Source: Polaromonas sp. (lineage in GTDB: Bacteria > Pseudomonadota > Gammaproteobacteria > Burkholderiales > Burkholderiaceae_C). Taken from it: a stretch of DNA of 39,577 nucleotides. This document shows, in pieces, positions 1-7,640 of this stretch. A program made the position numbers and the translations under genes. Under the pieces are notes generated by a model, which did not search any database, was not told the DNA's origin, and saw only the letters and a program-made list of their open reading frames with translations. The stretch spans positions 1 through 39,577 of the forward strand of contig NZ_JAUYEY010000044.1 in the NCBI RefSeq assembly GCF_030689685.1, given 5' to 3'. Position 1 is the stretch's first letter. Each line of letters opens with the position of its first letter.

Positions 1-141
1 TCGAAGCGAAAAGTGGCCCCGGCGAGGACAGTTTTTGCCGGGTTTGCAGCGCCATAGCCGTAGCTATGGGGCAAAAAGCCGGTGAAAAATGGACCGTCGC
101 GGCCGCTTTGCAGCCGACGTCCCTTCTGCCGCCCAGGCTCC
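1..141. repeat. MITE-like repeat, copy A (cut by window start)
   Basis: About 140 bases that align, at roughly 80% by eye, with 33234-33375. Conserved blocks are CAGTTTTTGCCGG, the hairpin CATAGC-CGTA-GCTATG near 53-68, GGTGAAAAATGGACCG and TTGCAGCCGACG. The right end, CCGCCCAGGCTCC, is the inverted counterpart of the left end seen in the other copy (AGGAGCCTGTCGG). The element abuts the carboxyltransferase pseudogene inside a glycine codon, so it probably inserted into that gene. The left end and any target duplication lie outside the window. It encodes no protein. Confidence 0.75.
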
Positions 142-881
142 CAGGAGCGCCGCGTTGCCGGCAAAGCAGCGCCCGGCCACAATGCCGACCACTGGCACCT
201 GGCCTGACAAGCGTGCATAACTGGCGAAGGTGCTGACATGCAGGCCGGCGACGATGGGCATGTCGGTATCGCCGGGCCGGCCACCGCCGCCTTCGGCAAA
301 CAGCACCACCGGCAATTTGCTCTGCAGCGCGATGCCCAGCATGCGGTCAGTCTTCTGGTGGTTGCGCATGCCCTGGGTGCCGGCCAGCACGGTGGCGTCA
401 TAGGCCAAGACGACCGCGCGGCGGGTCTCTGCGCCGAACAGGGCGCCGTTGATGCTGCCTATGCCGGTGACCATGCCGTCGGCCGGCGTGTTGGCGATCA
501 GGTCGTCCTCGCTGCGCCGGCTGCGCTGCGCAGCGACGGCCAGCGCGCCGTATTCGATGAAGGAGCCTTCGTCGCAGAGATCGGCGATGTTCTCGCGCGC
601 GCTGCGCAGGCCGAGCGCATGGCGTTTGGCCATGGCCTGTGGACGGCTGGCGTCCTGTGTGGTGGCGTGGCGGTCGAGCACGCGCTGCAGATCCGGGCGC
701 AGCGCCGTGGGCGCAGGGCCTGGCGTGACTGCGGACGCAGGCGGAAGAACGCCGGCCGGGGCAGCATGCAGTGTGGCATGGCTTCGAGAATCAGCAGCAG
801 GTCGCCGGCTTGGATGAAGTCACCGGGCGCAACGGCCCACTGAACTATACGGGCCTGTAGGGGAGAATGGACAGCGCTCAT
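142..881 (-). pseudogene. Broken biotinyl / acyl-CoA carboxyltransferase gene
   Basis: The first frame starts at ATG 881 and reads a biotinyl-domain N-terminus (QARIVQWAVAPGD, then LLLILEAM). After EAM the expected biotin lysine motif (MKM) and the rest of the domain are missing and the frame is lost. A second frame resumes with a linker and a carboxyltransferase domain (SARENIADLCDEGSF, EGGGGRPGDTDMP, GIVAGRCFAGNAALLG). That domain stops abruptly at about 142, where copy A of the repeat begins. Fused biotinyl-carboxyltransferase proteins of the acetyl/propionyl-CoA carboxylase type occur in Burkholderiales, and this looks like a remnant of one. The lesions are a deletion with frameshift inside the biotin domain and a 3' truncation at the repeat. 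Whether the remaining part of the gene lies beyond the window start cannot be seen. The exact acyl substrate is unknown. Confidence 0.8.
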
Positions 882-933
882 CCGGCGATTGTGCGCCGCC
901 ACGAGCAAGCGCCCCGTCAAGCCGGTGACAGAA

Positions 934-954
934 CGCCCGCCTCACGGGCGGGCG
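934..954 (-). terminator. Hairpin terminator after the bactofilin gene
   Basis: An 8-bp perfect stem, CGCCCGCC / GGCGGGCG, with loop TCACG. On the minus strand it lies 14 bases past the bactofilin stop and is followed by the short T-containing stretch TTCTGT. The poor T-run makes it a weak intrinsic terminator. Confidence 0.55.
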
Positions 955-967
955 AAAACAGGCTGGC

Positions 968-1522
968 TCAGGCGACCTGCAGACCCGGTTTGCCCACCAG
1001 GGCAGCCTTGGTGCCGGCAACCGCGCCGTAGAGAATCTCGCCGGCGAGTTGGCCGCCCTCCTCAATCACCAGCTTGCCGTAACGGATCTTGCCGGTGACC
1101 TTGCCGGTGGCGTAAATCACCAACTTCTGGCGCACCGTGAGGTTGCCGTCAAACTCACCGTGAATCTCGGCGATATCGATCTCGGCCGACCCCTTGAACG
1201 CGCCGTGCTCGGCGATCTGGATCACGCGCGAGTCCATGGTGGCTTCAACCAGGCCTTCGACCACCAGGGTGTCGCAGTCGGTGATCTCGACGCCCTTGAG
1301 TTTGATGTTGGGGCCCACCGTCAGCTTGCTGCCACCTTCGCGCGTGCTGCTGCTGGCCGATGCCGTGCTCGCCGAAGCGGGTGTCGCCTGCGCGCTAACG
1401 GGCGCAGCGCTGGTGCCTGCCGCCGATGCGCCATTGCTGTAGGGGTTGGGGTTGGGACTGCCGTGGCGCAGGCTGGTGGGTTCGCTGTCTCGCTTGCCGA
1501 AGAACGGTGATTGCAGTGCCAT
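968..1522 (-). CDS. Bactofilin (polymer-forming cytoskeletal protein)
   Basis: Predicted 184 aa. The ATG at 1522 is preceded by GAAGGAATCC, a good ribosome-binding site, so it is preferred over the upstream in-frame start. The first 70 or so residues are low-complexity, rich in Ser, Ala and Pro. From about residue 75 a bactofilin domain follows (GPNIKLKGVEITDCDTLVVEG..., HGEFDGNLTV, GKVTGKIRYGKLVIEEGGQLAGEI), with the short repeating hydrophobic/glycine pattern of the right-handed beta-helix. Bactofilins polymerise without nucleotide into filaments that scaffold envelope proteins. The gene is monocistronic and diverges from the gene at 1651. A second bactofilin-like protein is encoded at 5192-6235, so the two might share a role in envelope or polysaccharide localisation; that link is inference. 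Confidence 0.9.
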   Translation of the reverse strand: MALQSPFFGKRDSEPTSLRHGSPNPNPYSNGASAAGTSAAPVSAQATPASASTASASSSTREGGSKLTVGPNIKLKGVEITDCDTLVVEGLVEATMDSRVIQIAEHGAFKGSAEIDIAEIHGEFDGNLTVRQKLVIYATGKVTGKIRYGKLVIEEGGQLAGEILYGAVAGTKAALVGKPGLQVA

Positions 1523-1650
1523 GTGGATTCCTTCAAAAGAAACCGATAGTACGGAGGCACTTTCCAAAAGTCTCCACCGCGAATGCAAGATGAGTAACGA
1601 AAATCTTTTGCGCCATCGCCGGTGCTCGGGCGCAGTTATAGACTCACGGT

Positions 1651-1962
1651 ATGGTCTACACCGTCAAAATTTTTCACAGCGAGGATGTCTCCCCTGCGGA
1701 TCGCGCGCAGGCCGTCAAGCGGTTTCGTGCGGCACTCGAAGCCTCCCTGGGCGACGCCAGCCTGGTGGCACCAGTCTACCGCGCCTGGCTGCGGCTGTTG
1801 CAGGCTCACGGCGAAGAGGCCAGACCCTGGGACCTGAGCCCGGCAGAGCAACTGCTGGCCGACCAATGGGAAGCGGCGGAGCTGGCCGCCACCCAGGCGG
1901 CGTTTGGCGCAGAGCGCTACATGGGCGACGCTCATTTCGAGCTGTCCATCGGTGACCGCTGA
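1651..1962 (+). CDS. Conserved-looking small protein, unknown function
   Basis: 103 aa with a GC-rich codon pattern like its neighbours. No domain recognised. The protein is probably alpha-helical, acidic and alanine-rich (VSPADRAQAVKRFRAAL, LSPAEQLLADQWEAAELAA), with tryptophans at the start of helices. There is no signal peptide or membrane segment. ATG 1651 has no strong ribosome-binding site. It is divergent from the bactofilin gene with about 128 bases between the starts. Overlapping open frames on both strands here are shorter or lack coherent composition, so this frame is preferred, with moderate confidence that it is real. Confidence 0.6.
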   Translation: MVYTVKIFHSEDVSPADRAQAVKRFRAALEASLGDASLVAPVYRAWLRLLQAHGEEARPWDLSPAEQLLADQWEAAELAATQAAFGAERYMGDAHFELSIGDR

Positions 1963-2021
1963 CGCCGTCCTCCATAGGGTTCGGGTTTTTTGCCGATAAT
2001 TGATTGATTGAAAGGCGCATT

Positions 2022-2453
2022 GTGGAATTGGTGGTGTTTATGCTTGTATTTTTGGCCTTGATGGGATTGCTCGGCTTTGCGTGGGTGCGCATGAACCGGA
2101 GTAAAGCCGAGCTATCACAAACGTTGACCGCCCCGCCGCAAGACAGCGCTTACAACATCAGTTATGCGCCACCCGAGTTTGAATGGAGCGGCACCACCAC
2201 TGGCGCGCTGCCGCTCAAAATCCTGACCTACAAGCAGTACGAGTGCCTGGAAGACGCGCGTTATGGCTTTCGCATCGTCGGCGTGCCGCCGTCAGACCGC
2301 AAACAGCCGCAGCCCCACAAAACCCGCGCACATGGCGTTAAAACCGTGGCATCGCTGCACAAGCACGGTTTTCTGGACGCCGATGGCAGCGGCGGCTATG
2401 TGATCACCGACCACGGGCTCAACGCGCTGGAAGTCTGCAACGTCCGGTATTGA
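2022..2453 (+). CDS. Single-pass membrane protein, unknown function
   Basis: Start chosen at GTG 2022 because GAAAGG lies six bases upstream; an in-frame TTG at 2004 would give 149 aa instead of 143. Residues 1-22 (MELVVFMLVFLALMGLLGFA) form one hydrophobic segment, followed by a basic patch (WVRMNRSK), which suggests an N-out or signal-anchor arrangement with a cytoplasmic soluble domain. The rest of about 120 aa shows no recognised family; the C-terminal half (TRAHGVKTVASLHKHGFLD, YVITDHGLNAL) vaguely resembles a small winged-helix pattern but this is not secure. The stop is only 7 bases from the convergent gene that ends at 2461. Confidence 0.6.
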   Translation: MELVVFMLVFLALMGLLGFAWVRMNRSKAELSQTLTAPPQDSAYNISYAPPEFEWSGTTTGALPLKILTYKQYECLEDARYGFRIVGVPPSDRKQPQPHKTRAHGVKTVASLHKHGFLDADGSGGYVITDHGLNALEVCNVRY

Positions 2454-2460
2454 TACCTGC

Positions 2461-3300
2461 TTACACCGTCGCATTCATGGGTGCCTTGCTGACAGCCCAT
2501 GAATACAGCGCCACAAACACCAGTGCGTCAAAGACCGCGCCGAAGCAGATGTACAGCACCGGCATGAACAGCACCGACAGGTGTTGCATGATGAAGGCCT
2601 GCGCCAGCACCTGGTGCGGCACCATGATGGCCAGGAACAGCAAAATCAGCGCCGTGTGAAACAGCTTGACCAGCAGCCCCTGGTTCAGGATGTAATACCC
2701 CACCGCCAGCATCACCGGCGTGGCCAGCATCACCACGTAGCCAATGGTCATCAACTCCTCGCTGTGACGCGCCACGCTGTAGGGAAAGGCAAAAGGCGTC
2801 AGCCAGAAATAGACCAGCGTGATGAGTTGCACCACGCACACAATACGCAGCGGGTACTTCAACGGCAAGGCCGCGTTGTGCATGCGCAAGGACAACACAA
2901 GCCCCAGCAAGGTGACCACCGTGGTGACCACCAGTGTGGTTGTGCCCGGCATCAGCGTGTCTTCGGACACATTGGTCAACACCAGCGCATATTGCCCCGC
3001 CTCGTTGAGCCGGGTGGACAGGCTGAAAGGCAGATTCAACCCGGCAGACCAGAACAAAATGATGAAACGCCAGAACTCCAGCAGCAGCGGCTTAGCCCAC
3101 AACAGCAGGCCACATAACAGTAACGGCAGAACAATCGCTTGCGTCAGCAGCCAGGGCGTGACCTTGAGCGGCGTGATCGAACGGTGCGGACGCACCTTCA
3201 CATTGCGCGCCCTCGCCTCCTTGACCATCGAGAAAGACGTATGGAAAAGCCGGTCGTGTTCACGTGCCTCGTCCGACACGGAAATAGTTTTGGAGTTCAT
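2461..3300 (-). CDS. Polytopic membrane protein, last gene of polysaccharide-type operon
   Basis: About 279 aa from ATG 3300. A basic cytoplasmic N-terminus of some 50 residues precedes about six to seven hydrophobic segments (for example WLLTQAIVLPLLLCGLLLW, LVVTTVVTLLGLVLSL, IVCVVQLITLVYFWL, LFMPVLYICFGAVFDALVFV). No family recognised and no catalytic motif seen. It follows the YaiO-like gene with 9 bases between stop and start and closes a tight minus-strand operon with a GT2 glycosyltransferase. From context it could help synthesis, modification or export of the polymer made by that operon; this is inference from position only. Confidence 0.75.
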   Translation of the reverse strand: MNSKTISVSDEAREHDRLFHTSFSMVKEARARNVKVRPHRSITPLKVTPWLLTQAIVLPLLLCGLLLWAKPLLLEFWRFIILFWSAGLNLPFSLSTRLNEAGQYALVLTNVSEDTLMPGTTTLVVTTVVTLLGLVLSLRMHNAALPLKYPLRIVCVVQLITLVYFWLTPFAFPYSVARHSEELMTIGYVVMLATPVMLAVGYYILNQGLLVKLFHTALILLFLAIMVPHQVLAQAFIMQHLSVLFMPVLYICFGAVFDALVFVALYSWAVSKAPMNATV

Positions 3301-3309
3301 ACGCGTCAA

Positions 3310-4155
3310 TCAGAAGTCGTGAAAGATGCCGACCATCGCGCCGCTGCGGCGGTACGACGGATTGATATAGCGGTTGACGCCAACCAACACACCGGTGTTC
3401 GGATTCACCCAGTGGCGCCAGGTGAGACTGGCCTCTCGGCTGTTGAAGTTGACCAGCTGCGCGCCGGTGGCAACCGCCAGATAACCTTCACTGCCCCAGC
3501 CATAACGTCCCGTCACCAGGTTTTGTTTGGGTCGGCCATAGGTCAGCGCCACGAACTGCTGCTGGCTCTTGACCGAACCAGGGTTGCTGGTGTTCATGCG
3601 CACGCCACCCTCCACGATCCACGGCGCCTCAAAATAATAGGTCGCACCCAGCGACACGCTCCTGTCGGTATAACCCGTAGGCGCATCGTAGTAGCCCACA
3701 CCCACAGAGCCCACCAGGTTACGCCCCTGAAGAAACTTCCGGTACAGCGTCGCGTCAACCCGAAACTTCGGCAGATAAAAAGCGCCATCACCCACGCCCA
3801 CCGCCACCGAACCGTGCCAGTCCTCGTTGAAGGTGTAGGTGTCGCTCAGGCCAACAAAGGTGCCATCCACACCAAATCGGTGGTTCTGGGACAACTCACC
3901 CTGCAGCACATGGGAAGGCAAGCCATAGGTCCCCCGCAACGTGACATCGCGCCAGTTGCCAAATCCCCCCGAGAGATTTTGTCCGCCCGCGCTGAGCTCC
4001 AGATTGCGCTGCATGGGTGCACCGTTCGGGGCGGGCTGCGCCGGCATCACACCGACCCGGCTGGGTGCAGCCGGTTGAGTTTGAGTTTGAGCAAAGGCGG
4101 TGGCCATGGGTAAAAGCAAGCCCAGCAGGGCAACAACGGGACTGATTCTGATCAT
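3310..4155 (-). CDS. YaiO-family outer-membrane beta-barrel protein
   Basis: 281 aa. ATG 4155 follows an AGGAGG ribosome-binding site. Residues 1-24 form a signal peptide ending in AFAQ, followed by a Pro/Gln/Ala-rich spacer of about 30 residues. The remainder alternates short amphipathic strands with glycine turns (GGFGNWRDVTLRGTYGL, FGVDGTFVGLSDTYTF, YDAPTGYTDRSVSLGATYYF) and ends in a terminal aromatic strand finishing HDF, the usual barrel-assembly signal. The pattern fits the YaiO outer-membrane family. In E. coli yaiO lies close to yaiP, which encodes a GT2 enzyme, so the GT2 plus YaiO pairing seen here has precedent. Its likely role is passage of polymer or of a modified product through the outer membrane, but no YaiO function has been firmly shown to my knowledge. 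Confidence 0.8.
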   Translation of the reverse strand: MIRISPVVALLGLLLPMATAFAQTQTQPAAPSRVGVMPAQPAPNGAPMQRNLELSAGGQNLSGGFGNWRDVTLRGTYGLPSHVLQGELSQNHRFGVDGTFVGLSDTYTFNEDWHGSVAVGVGDGAFYLPKFRVDATLYRKFLQGRNLVGSVGVGYYDAPTGYTDRSVSLGATYYFEAPWIVEGGVRMNTSNPGSVKSQQQFVALTYGRPKQNLVTGRYGWGSEGYLAVATGAQLVNFNSREASLTWRHWVNPNTGVLVGVNRYINPSYRRSGAMVGIFHDF

Positions 4156-4211
4156 GAAACCTCCTGTAAAAAATCGTTTTGAATTTGAAAATACGAACCA
4201 ACGGCTGATGC

Positions 4212-5195
4212 TTATTTGCAATTGGTGCCCGCGCCCGCTGCGCCCACTCCCTTGGCCACCAGCACCTGGTAGGCAGTCTCATCGGTCACGGCCCAACGCG
4301 CGGAGTGCCGCATGGGCGCCGCTTCGCGCAGCCAGCAGCTCGCACTTGCCTTGTCGTTCTGCCGCAAAGCCAGCACAGCCAGCACCCCCCAGGGATAGTC
4401 GGCCTTGCCGTGCGCCAACCATTCCGAGCGATGCAAACGCATCCAATCACGGTAATGCTGCCGCGCGGTGGCAGGCAGTAGCGGAAAATCCACCAGCAGC
4501 GGGAAAATTTGCGCCACATGATCCGGATAAAAGGCCGGCTTGCGCGAGCGCTGCTCAAGCTGGGTGGACACCAAATACCGCTTGTCTACCGGGTTCCAGA
4601 ACGTAGCGTGGATGGCGCTCGCCAGTTTTTCGGCTTCGGCCCGCTGCGCCGGTTGCCTGCCCAGTACCTTGAGCGACCAGACTTCCAGGTTGTCCATGAA
4701 CAGGCCGTGCAGCACCACCGGCGATACCATGTAGATGCCCAGCGAAGGCTGAAACAAATGGGCCAGAGAAGCTTGAGCGATAGAGCGGCTTTTTTGCCAG
4801 GCCGGATTGTTGCTCAACTTGTCTGGCATGGTGTCGATCAAACGCATCCACATCGCCAGCAACGAGTCGTCCGCATCAGCGGTTTTACAGGAAATCCATT
4901 TTTTTGCGGCATTGCGGCAAAACCGGTCAAAAGTGCCGTCAGGCTTCTGGTGGGGCAGCAGCCAGTTGACGAACTTTTCGGACGGAGCCGCGATGTTCAT
5001 GCCGTTGTCATAGGCCAGCAGCAAAGCCTGCATGGCAAAGTAGGGGTCGGCTGAGTCACCGCCGTGCAGCACGGTGATGGCGCCGCCGGTATCGGTATAA
5101 CCGGTGAGATCCAGCACGGGCGCGGCACCTGAGGCAGCAGCCTGGCCCAAGCACATACCCAGCGCGCAGCTCATAAAAAACCGTTTGATCATCAT
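4212..5195 (-). CDS. Secreted protein, possible glycosidase-like alpha-helical toroid
   Basis: 327 aa with an N-terminal signal peptide (about residues 1-22, cleavage near AAASGAA). The mature part is helical with repeated tryptophan/aspartate pairs (FVNWLLPHQKPDGTFDRFC, LLAMWMRLIDTMPDK, HATFWNPVDKRYLVST, WGVLAVLALRQND). This pattern resembles (alpha/alpha)6 six-hairpin glycosidases or lyases, but no catalytic signature could be assigned. Its start overlaps the stop of the upstream gene by ATGA, which shows tight translational coupling. In synthase-dependent polysaccharide systems a periplasmic hydrolase or lyase is a standard partner (BcsZ in cellulose, AlgL in alginate), and this is the obvious candidate for that position. 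The assignment is inference. Confidence 0.7.
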   Translation of the reverse strand: MMIKRFFMSCALGMCLGQAAASGAAPVLDLTGYTDTGGAITVLHGGDSADPYFAMQALLLAYDNGMNIAAPSEKFVNWLLPHQKPDGTFDRFCRNAAKKWISCKTADADDSLLAMWMRLIDTMPDKLSNNPAWQKSRSIAQASLAHLFQPSLGIYMVSPVVLHGLFMDNLEVWSLKVLGRQPAQRAEAEKLASAIHATFWNPVDKRYLVSTQLEQRSRKPAFYPDHVAQIFPLLVDFPLLPATARQHYRDWMRLHRSEWLAHGKADYPWGVLAVLALRQNDKASASCWLREAAPMRHSARWAVTDETAYQVLVAKGVGAAGAGTNCK

Positions 5196-6235
5196 GCCGC
5201 TTTCACCATACCGACTTCATGCGCCCAGACGGTCCCGTGGATCGTGACCCCGTCTTCCACAATGATGTTGTTGGCACTGACCGTGGTCTGCGCATCAGGC
5301 AAGCCGATCACTGCGCCGGCGCCGATCAGGACGTCGCTCTCCGACACCAGCGGCCCCCAGGCACGGGCCTGCTTGAACACATAGACGCGCTTTTCGCAGG
5401 TGACTGCACCGTGCACCTCGGCGCCGTAACCCATGCTCACACCTTCACGCGCCTTGATGTCACCGACAACGGTGGTACCCATGCCGATGGTCAGAAAACC
5501 CGTCACCACCAGCGAGCCGCGAAAAATGCTGTCCGGCGGCAGCGCACAGTTGCCGCGGATCAAAAACAGCAGCGGCGTCTGTTGCACCACGTCTGGCAAT
5601 TGGGCATAACTGGCCTCTGTAGGCGTACGGGGATAGGGCGCGGGTGCAGGCGCGTCACGGGAGCCAAAGTACAGCGATGGGGCATGCAGGCGCTCAAACC
5701 AGGTTTCGTTGCCGAGCTCGATAGCGCTGCCGGCCGAAATTCGCCGAAGGGCGATGCCCTTGCGCCCCAAACGCAACACGCCACCGGCATGCGCCCAGTC
5801 GTGGATTTCGCTTTCCGCGTCCAGCGCAATGTCACCCGTGGCGTAAAGCGCCGAAAAGGCAGACGCAGGGCCACCGCTCAGGTCACCCTGCACATACAGC
5901 GGCTGGGTGCTCTGAATCGGCGACGGACTGCTCAGGCTGTTTCGCGAAATCAGGCGTTTGGTCGCGCTGCGCCAGTCCACCCCCTCGGAGGGATTGGGCA
6001 CAAAATCAAAATCTTCATAACCGGTGGCCACGCCCTGCCCCAGTTTGGCCACAGCGTCGGCATGCAAGCGCCGGGCGAAGTGGTCGATGTCGCTGGTGTA
6101 GTTGGGCGATATCGGCAGCGCCGCCAAATCGGTTGGACGCAGCCACTCGCGAAACGCTGGTACAAACGGCAACGTCAGCAGCAGCAGACAGACCAGCGCG
6201 AACACGGCATAAGTGAGATAACTTGACGGCATCAT
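5192..6235 (-). CDS. Membrane-anchored bactofilin-like / polymer-forming protein
   Basis: 347 aa. An N-terminal hydrophobic segment (AVFALVCLLLLTLPFVPAF) would anchor it in the inner membrane. From about residue 110 it has short repeated turns typical of a beta-helix: PLYVQGDLSGGPASAFSALY, GDIALDAESEIHDW, then GSLVVTGFLTIGMGTTVVGD, IKAREGVSMGYGAEVHGAVT and IIVEDGVTIHGTVWAHE. These resemble the polymer-forming repeats of bactofilins, but the protein is larger and membrane-bound. Its ATG overlaps the GT2 stop (ATGA) and its stop overlaps the next start. A scaffold that localises the synthase is a reasonable guess. Confidence 0.75.
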   Translation of the reverse strand: MMPSSYLTYAVFALVCLLLLTLPFVPAFREWLRPTDLAALPISPNYTSDIDHFARRLHADAVAKLGQGVATGYEDFDFVPNPSEGVDWRSATKRLISRNSLSSPSPIQSTQPLYVQGDLSGGPASAFSALYATGDIALDAESEIHDWAHAGGVLRLGRKGIALRRISAGSAIELGNETWFERLHAPSLYFGSRDAPAPAPYPRTPTEASYAQLPDVVQQTPLLFLIRGNCALPPDSIFRGSLVVTGFLTIGMGTTVVGDIKAREGVSMGYGAEVHGAVTCEKRVYVFKQARAWGPLVSESDVLIGAGAVIGLPDAQTTVSANNIIVEDGVTIHGTVWAHEVGMVKAA

Positions 6236-7620
6236 TTGGACACCTCCGAGGTTCCGCGATAACGAATGGTTTTGTCCCAGACCATGTCGCGTTTGAGCAC
6301 CCGGTCCAGAATCAGGCTCCAGACGGCGCCCGAGATCGCAAACAGGCTTACCAGAAAGCCCAGCATGTTGAAAGGCAACAGCCGCAAGCGCCGGCGGTTG
6401 CCGTCGATCAGCACCGCGACGACGATCTCAAAAAAGGCGGCGAAGTTGCCCAAGGTGCCGTAAATCATCAAAGCGAAAATCGGGATCACCTGCGACAGCA
6501 GGGAGCCGGCGTTCAGAAAATACAGGCCCAGCGCCAGAAACCAGCCCACCAGCATGACCAGCGGGATCACAAAAACAAACAGCAGCAGCAGGCCGTCCAC
6601 GCGTTGCCCAAAGGTCAAATAAGGGCTGCTGGCAAACTGCCACCAATAACGCGCCATGACCTGGTTGTGGCCCTTGGCCCAGCGCGTCACCTGCTTGATG
6701 CGCACACTCCAATCCTCCGGCACTTCTTCATAACATTCCGAGCGGTTGGTGTAGACGGTTTTCCAGCCGTTGAACATCAGCCGGAAGGTGATGTCTGTGT
6801 CTTCGGCCAGCGTGTCGTCATGCCAGCCACCGACGGCCTCGACTGCGGACAGGCGCACGCCCCCCACGGTACCGCCATATTGCGGCAGCAGGTTCAGGTT
6901 CATGCGCGCCTGCTGGTCCACCTGGTAGCCGGCCGAGCGCTCCAGGTCCAACATCCGGGTCAGCAGGTTGGTGCCGCTATTGACCGGCACCACGCGGCCC
7001 ATCACGGCGCCGACTTCGGGATCAAAAAACGGCGCGATGAGCTGCTTGAGCAAGCCTCGGCCGGGCACATAGTCGGCATCAAAGATGATGGCGATGTCGC
7101 CCTCGGCAAAATGCAGCGCGTCCTTGAGCGCGGCCGACTTGCCGGCCTTGCCGTCCACCCGGTGAAACGGCGAGATACGTGCCGGGTAACGCGCCACATA
7201 GCTGTCGATGATCGCCCCGGTCGCATCCTTCGAGCGGTCATTGACCGGAATGATCTTGAGACGGTCGGCGGGATAGTCGGTATTGAGCAACGCTTCGATG
7301 CAGCCGGCAATGACTTTTTCTTCATTGTGGGCGGCGATGAACACCGTGATCATCGGCCAGCGCGCCACCGCGATGTCGATGTAGGGGTGGCGCTGCACGC
7401 CCGTCAGGCGATTCATGGTGAACATGAAATGCCGGATGCCGTAAAGCGTCATGAGCACCACGATCAGCACCAGCAACGAGGCCATCACGGCAGCCACCGG
7501 GTAGTCCTTGAACGAGGGTACCAGGCCTTCTGACACCGGCTGTGCAAACGCCGGCAATGCGCCGGTGAGCAGCGTCAACCCGAAAATTCTCAAAGGCAAG
7601 GCACGAAAGAAATGCAACAT
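6232..7620 (-). CDS. Processive GT2 polysaccharide synthase-like glycosyltransferase
   Basis: 462 aa from ATG 7620, which has GGAGGG five bases upstream; the longer open frame to 7836 overlaps the 2-epimerase gene. Residues 1-27 look like a signal sequence (ALPAFAQ), an uncommon N-terminus for this family, then a membrane segment near 42-62. The cytoplasmic domain has the processive GT2 signature: AAHNEEKV near 96-103, VNDRS with D128, DAD at 181-183, LAED with the base Asp near 274, and QVTRW at 310-314. At least four C-terminal membrane segments follow. Known relatives make cellulose (BcsA), poly-GlcNAc (PgaC) or hyaluronan. With the 2-epimerase directly upstream, UDP-GlcNAc or UDP-ManNAc is a plausible donor. 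No PilZ domain is visible, so any c-di-GMP control would have to be indirect. Confidence 0.9.
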   Translation of the reverse strand: MLHFFRALPLRIFGLTLLTGALPAFAQPVSEGLVPSFKDYPVAAVMASLLVLIVVLMTLYGIRHFMFTMNRLTGVQRHPYIDIAVARWPMITVFIAAHNEEKVIAGCIEALLNTDYPADRLKIIPVNDRSKDATGAIIDSYVARYPARISPFHRVDGKAGKSAALKDALHFAEGDIAIIFDADYVPGRGLLKQLIAPFFDPEVGAVMGRVVPVNSGTNLLTRMLDLERSAGYQVDQQARMNLNLLPQYGGTVGGVRLSAVEAVGGWHDDTLAEDTDITFRLMFNGWKTVYTNRSECYEEVPEDWSVRIKQVTRWAKGHNQVMARYWWQFASSPYLTFGQRVDGLLLLFVFVIPLVMLVGWFLALGLYFLNAGSLLSQVIPIFALMIYGTLGNFAAFFEIVVAVLIDGNRRRLRLLPFNMLGFLVSLFAISGAVWSLILDRVLKRDMVWDKTIRYRGTSEVSK

Positions 7621-7640
7621 ATAGATCCCTCCAGAAACTA

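Noticed and set aside
6223..7533. A 436-codon plus-strand frame opposite the GT2 gene
   Set aside because: Shadow of the GT2 reading frame; composition is His/Gln-rich and no family is recognisable.
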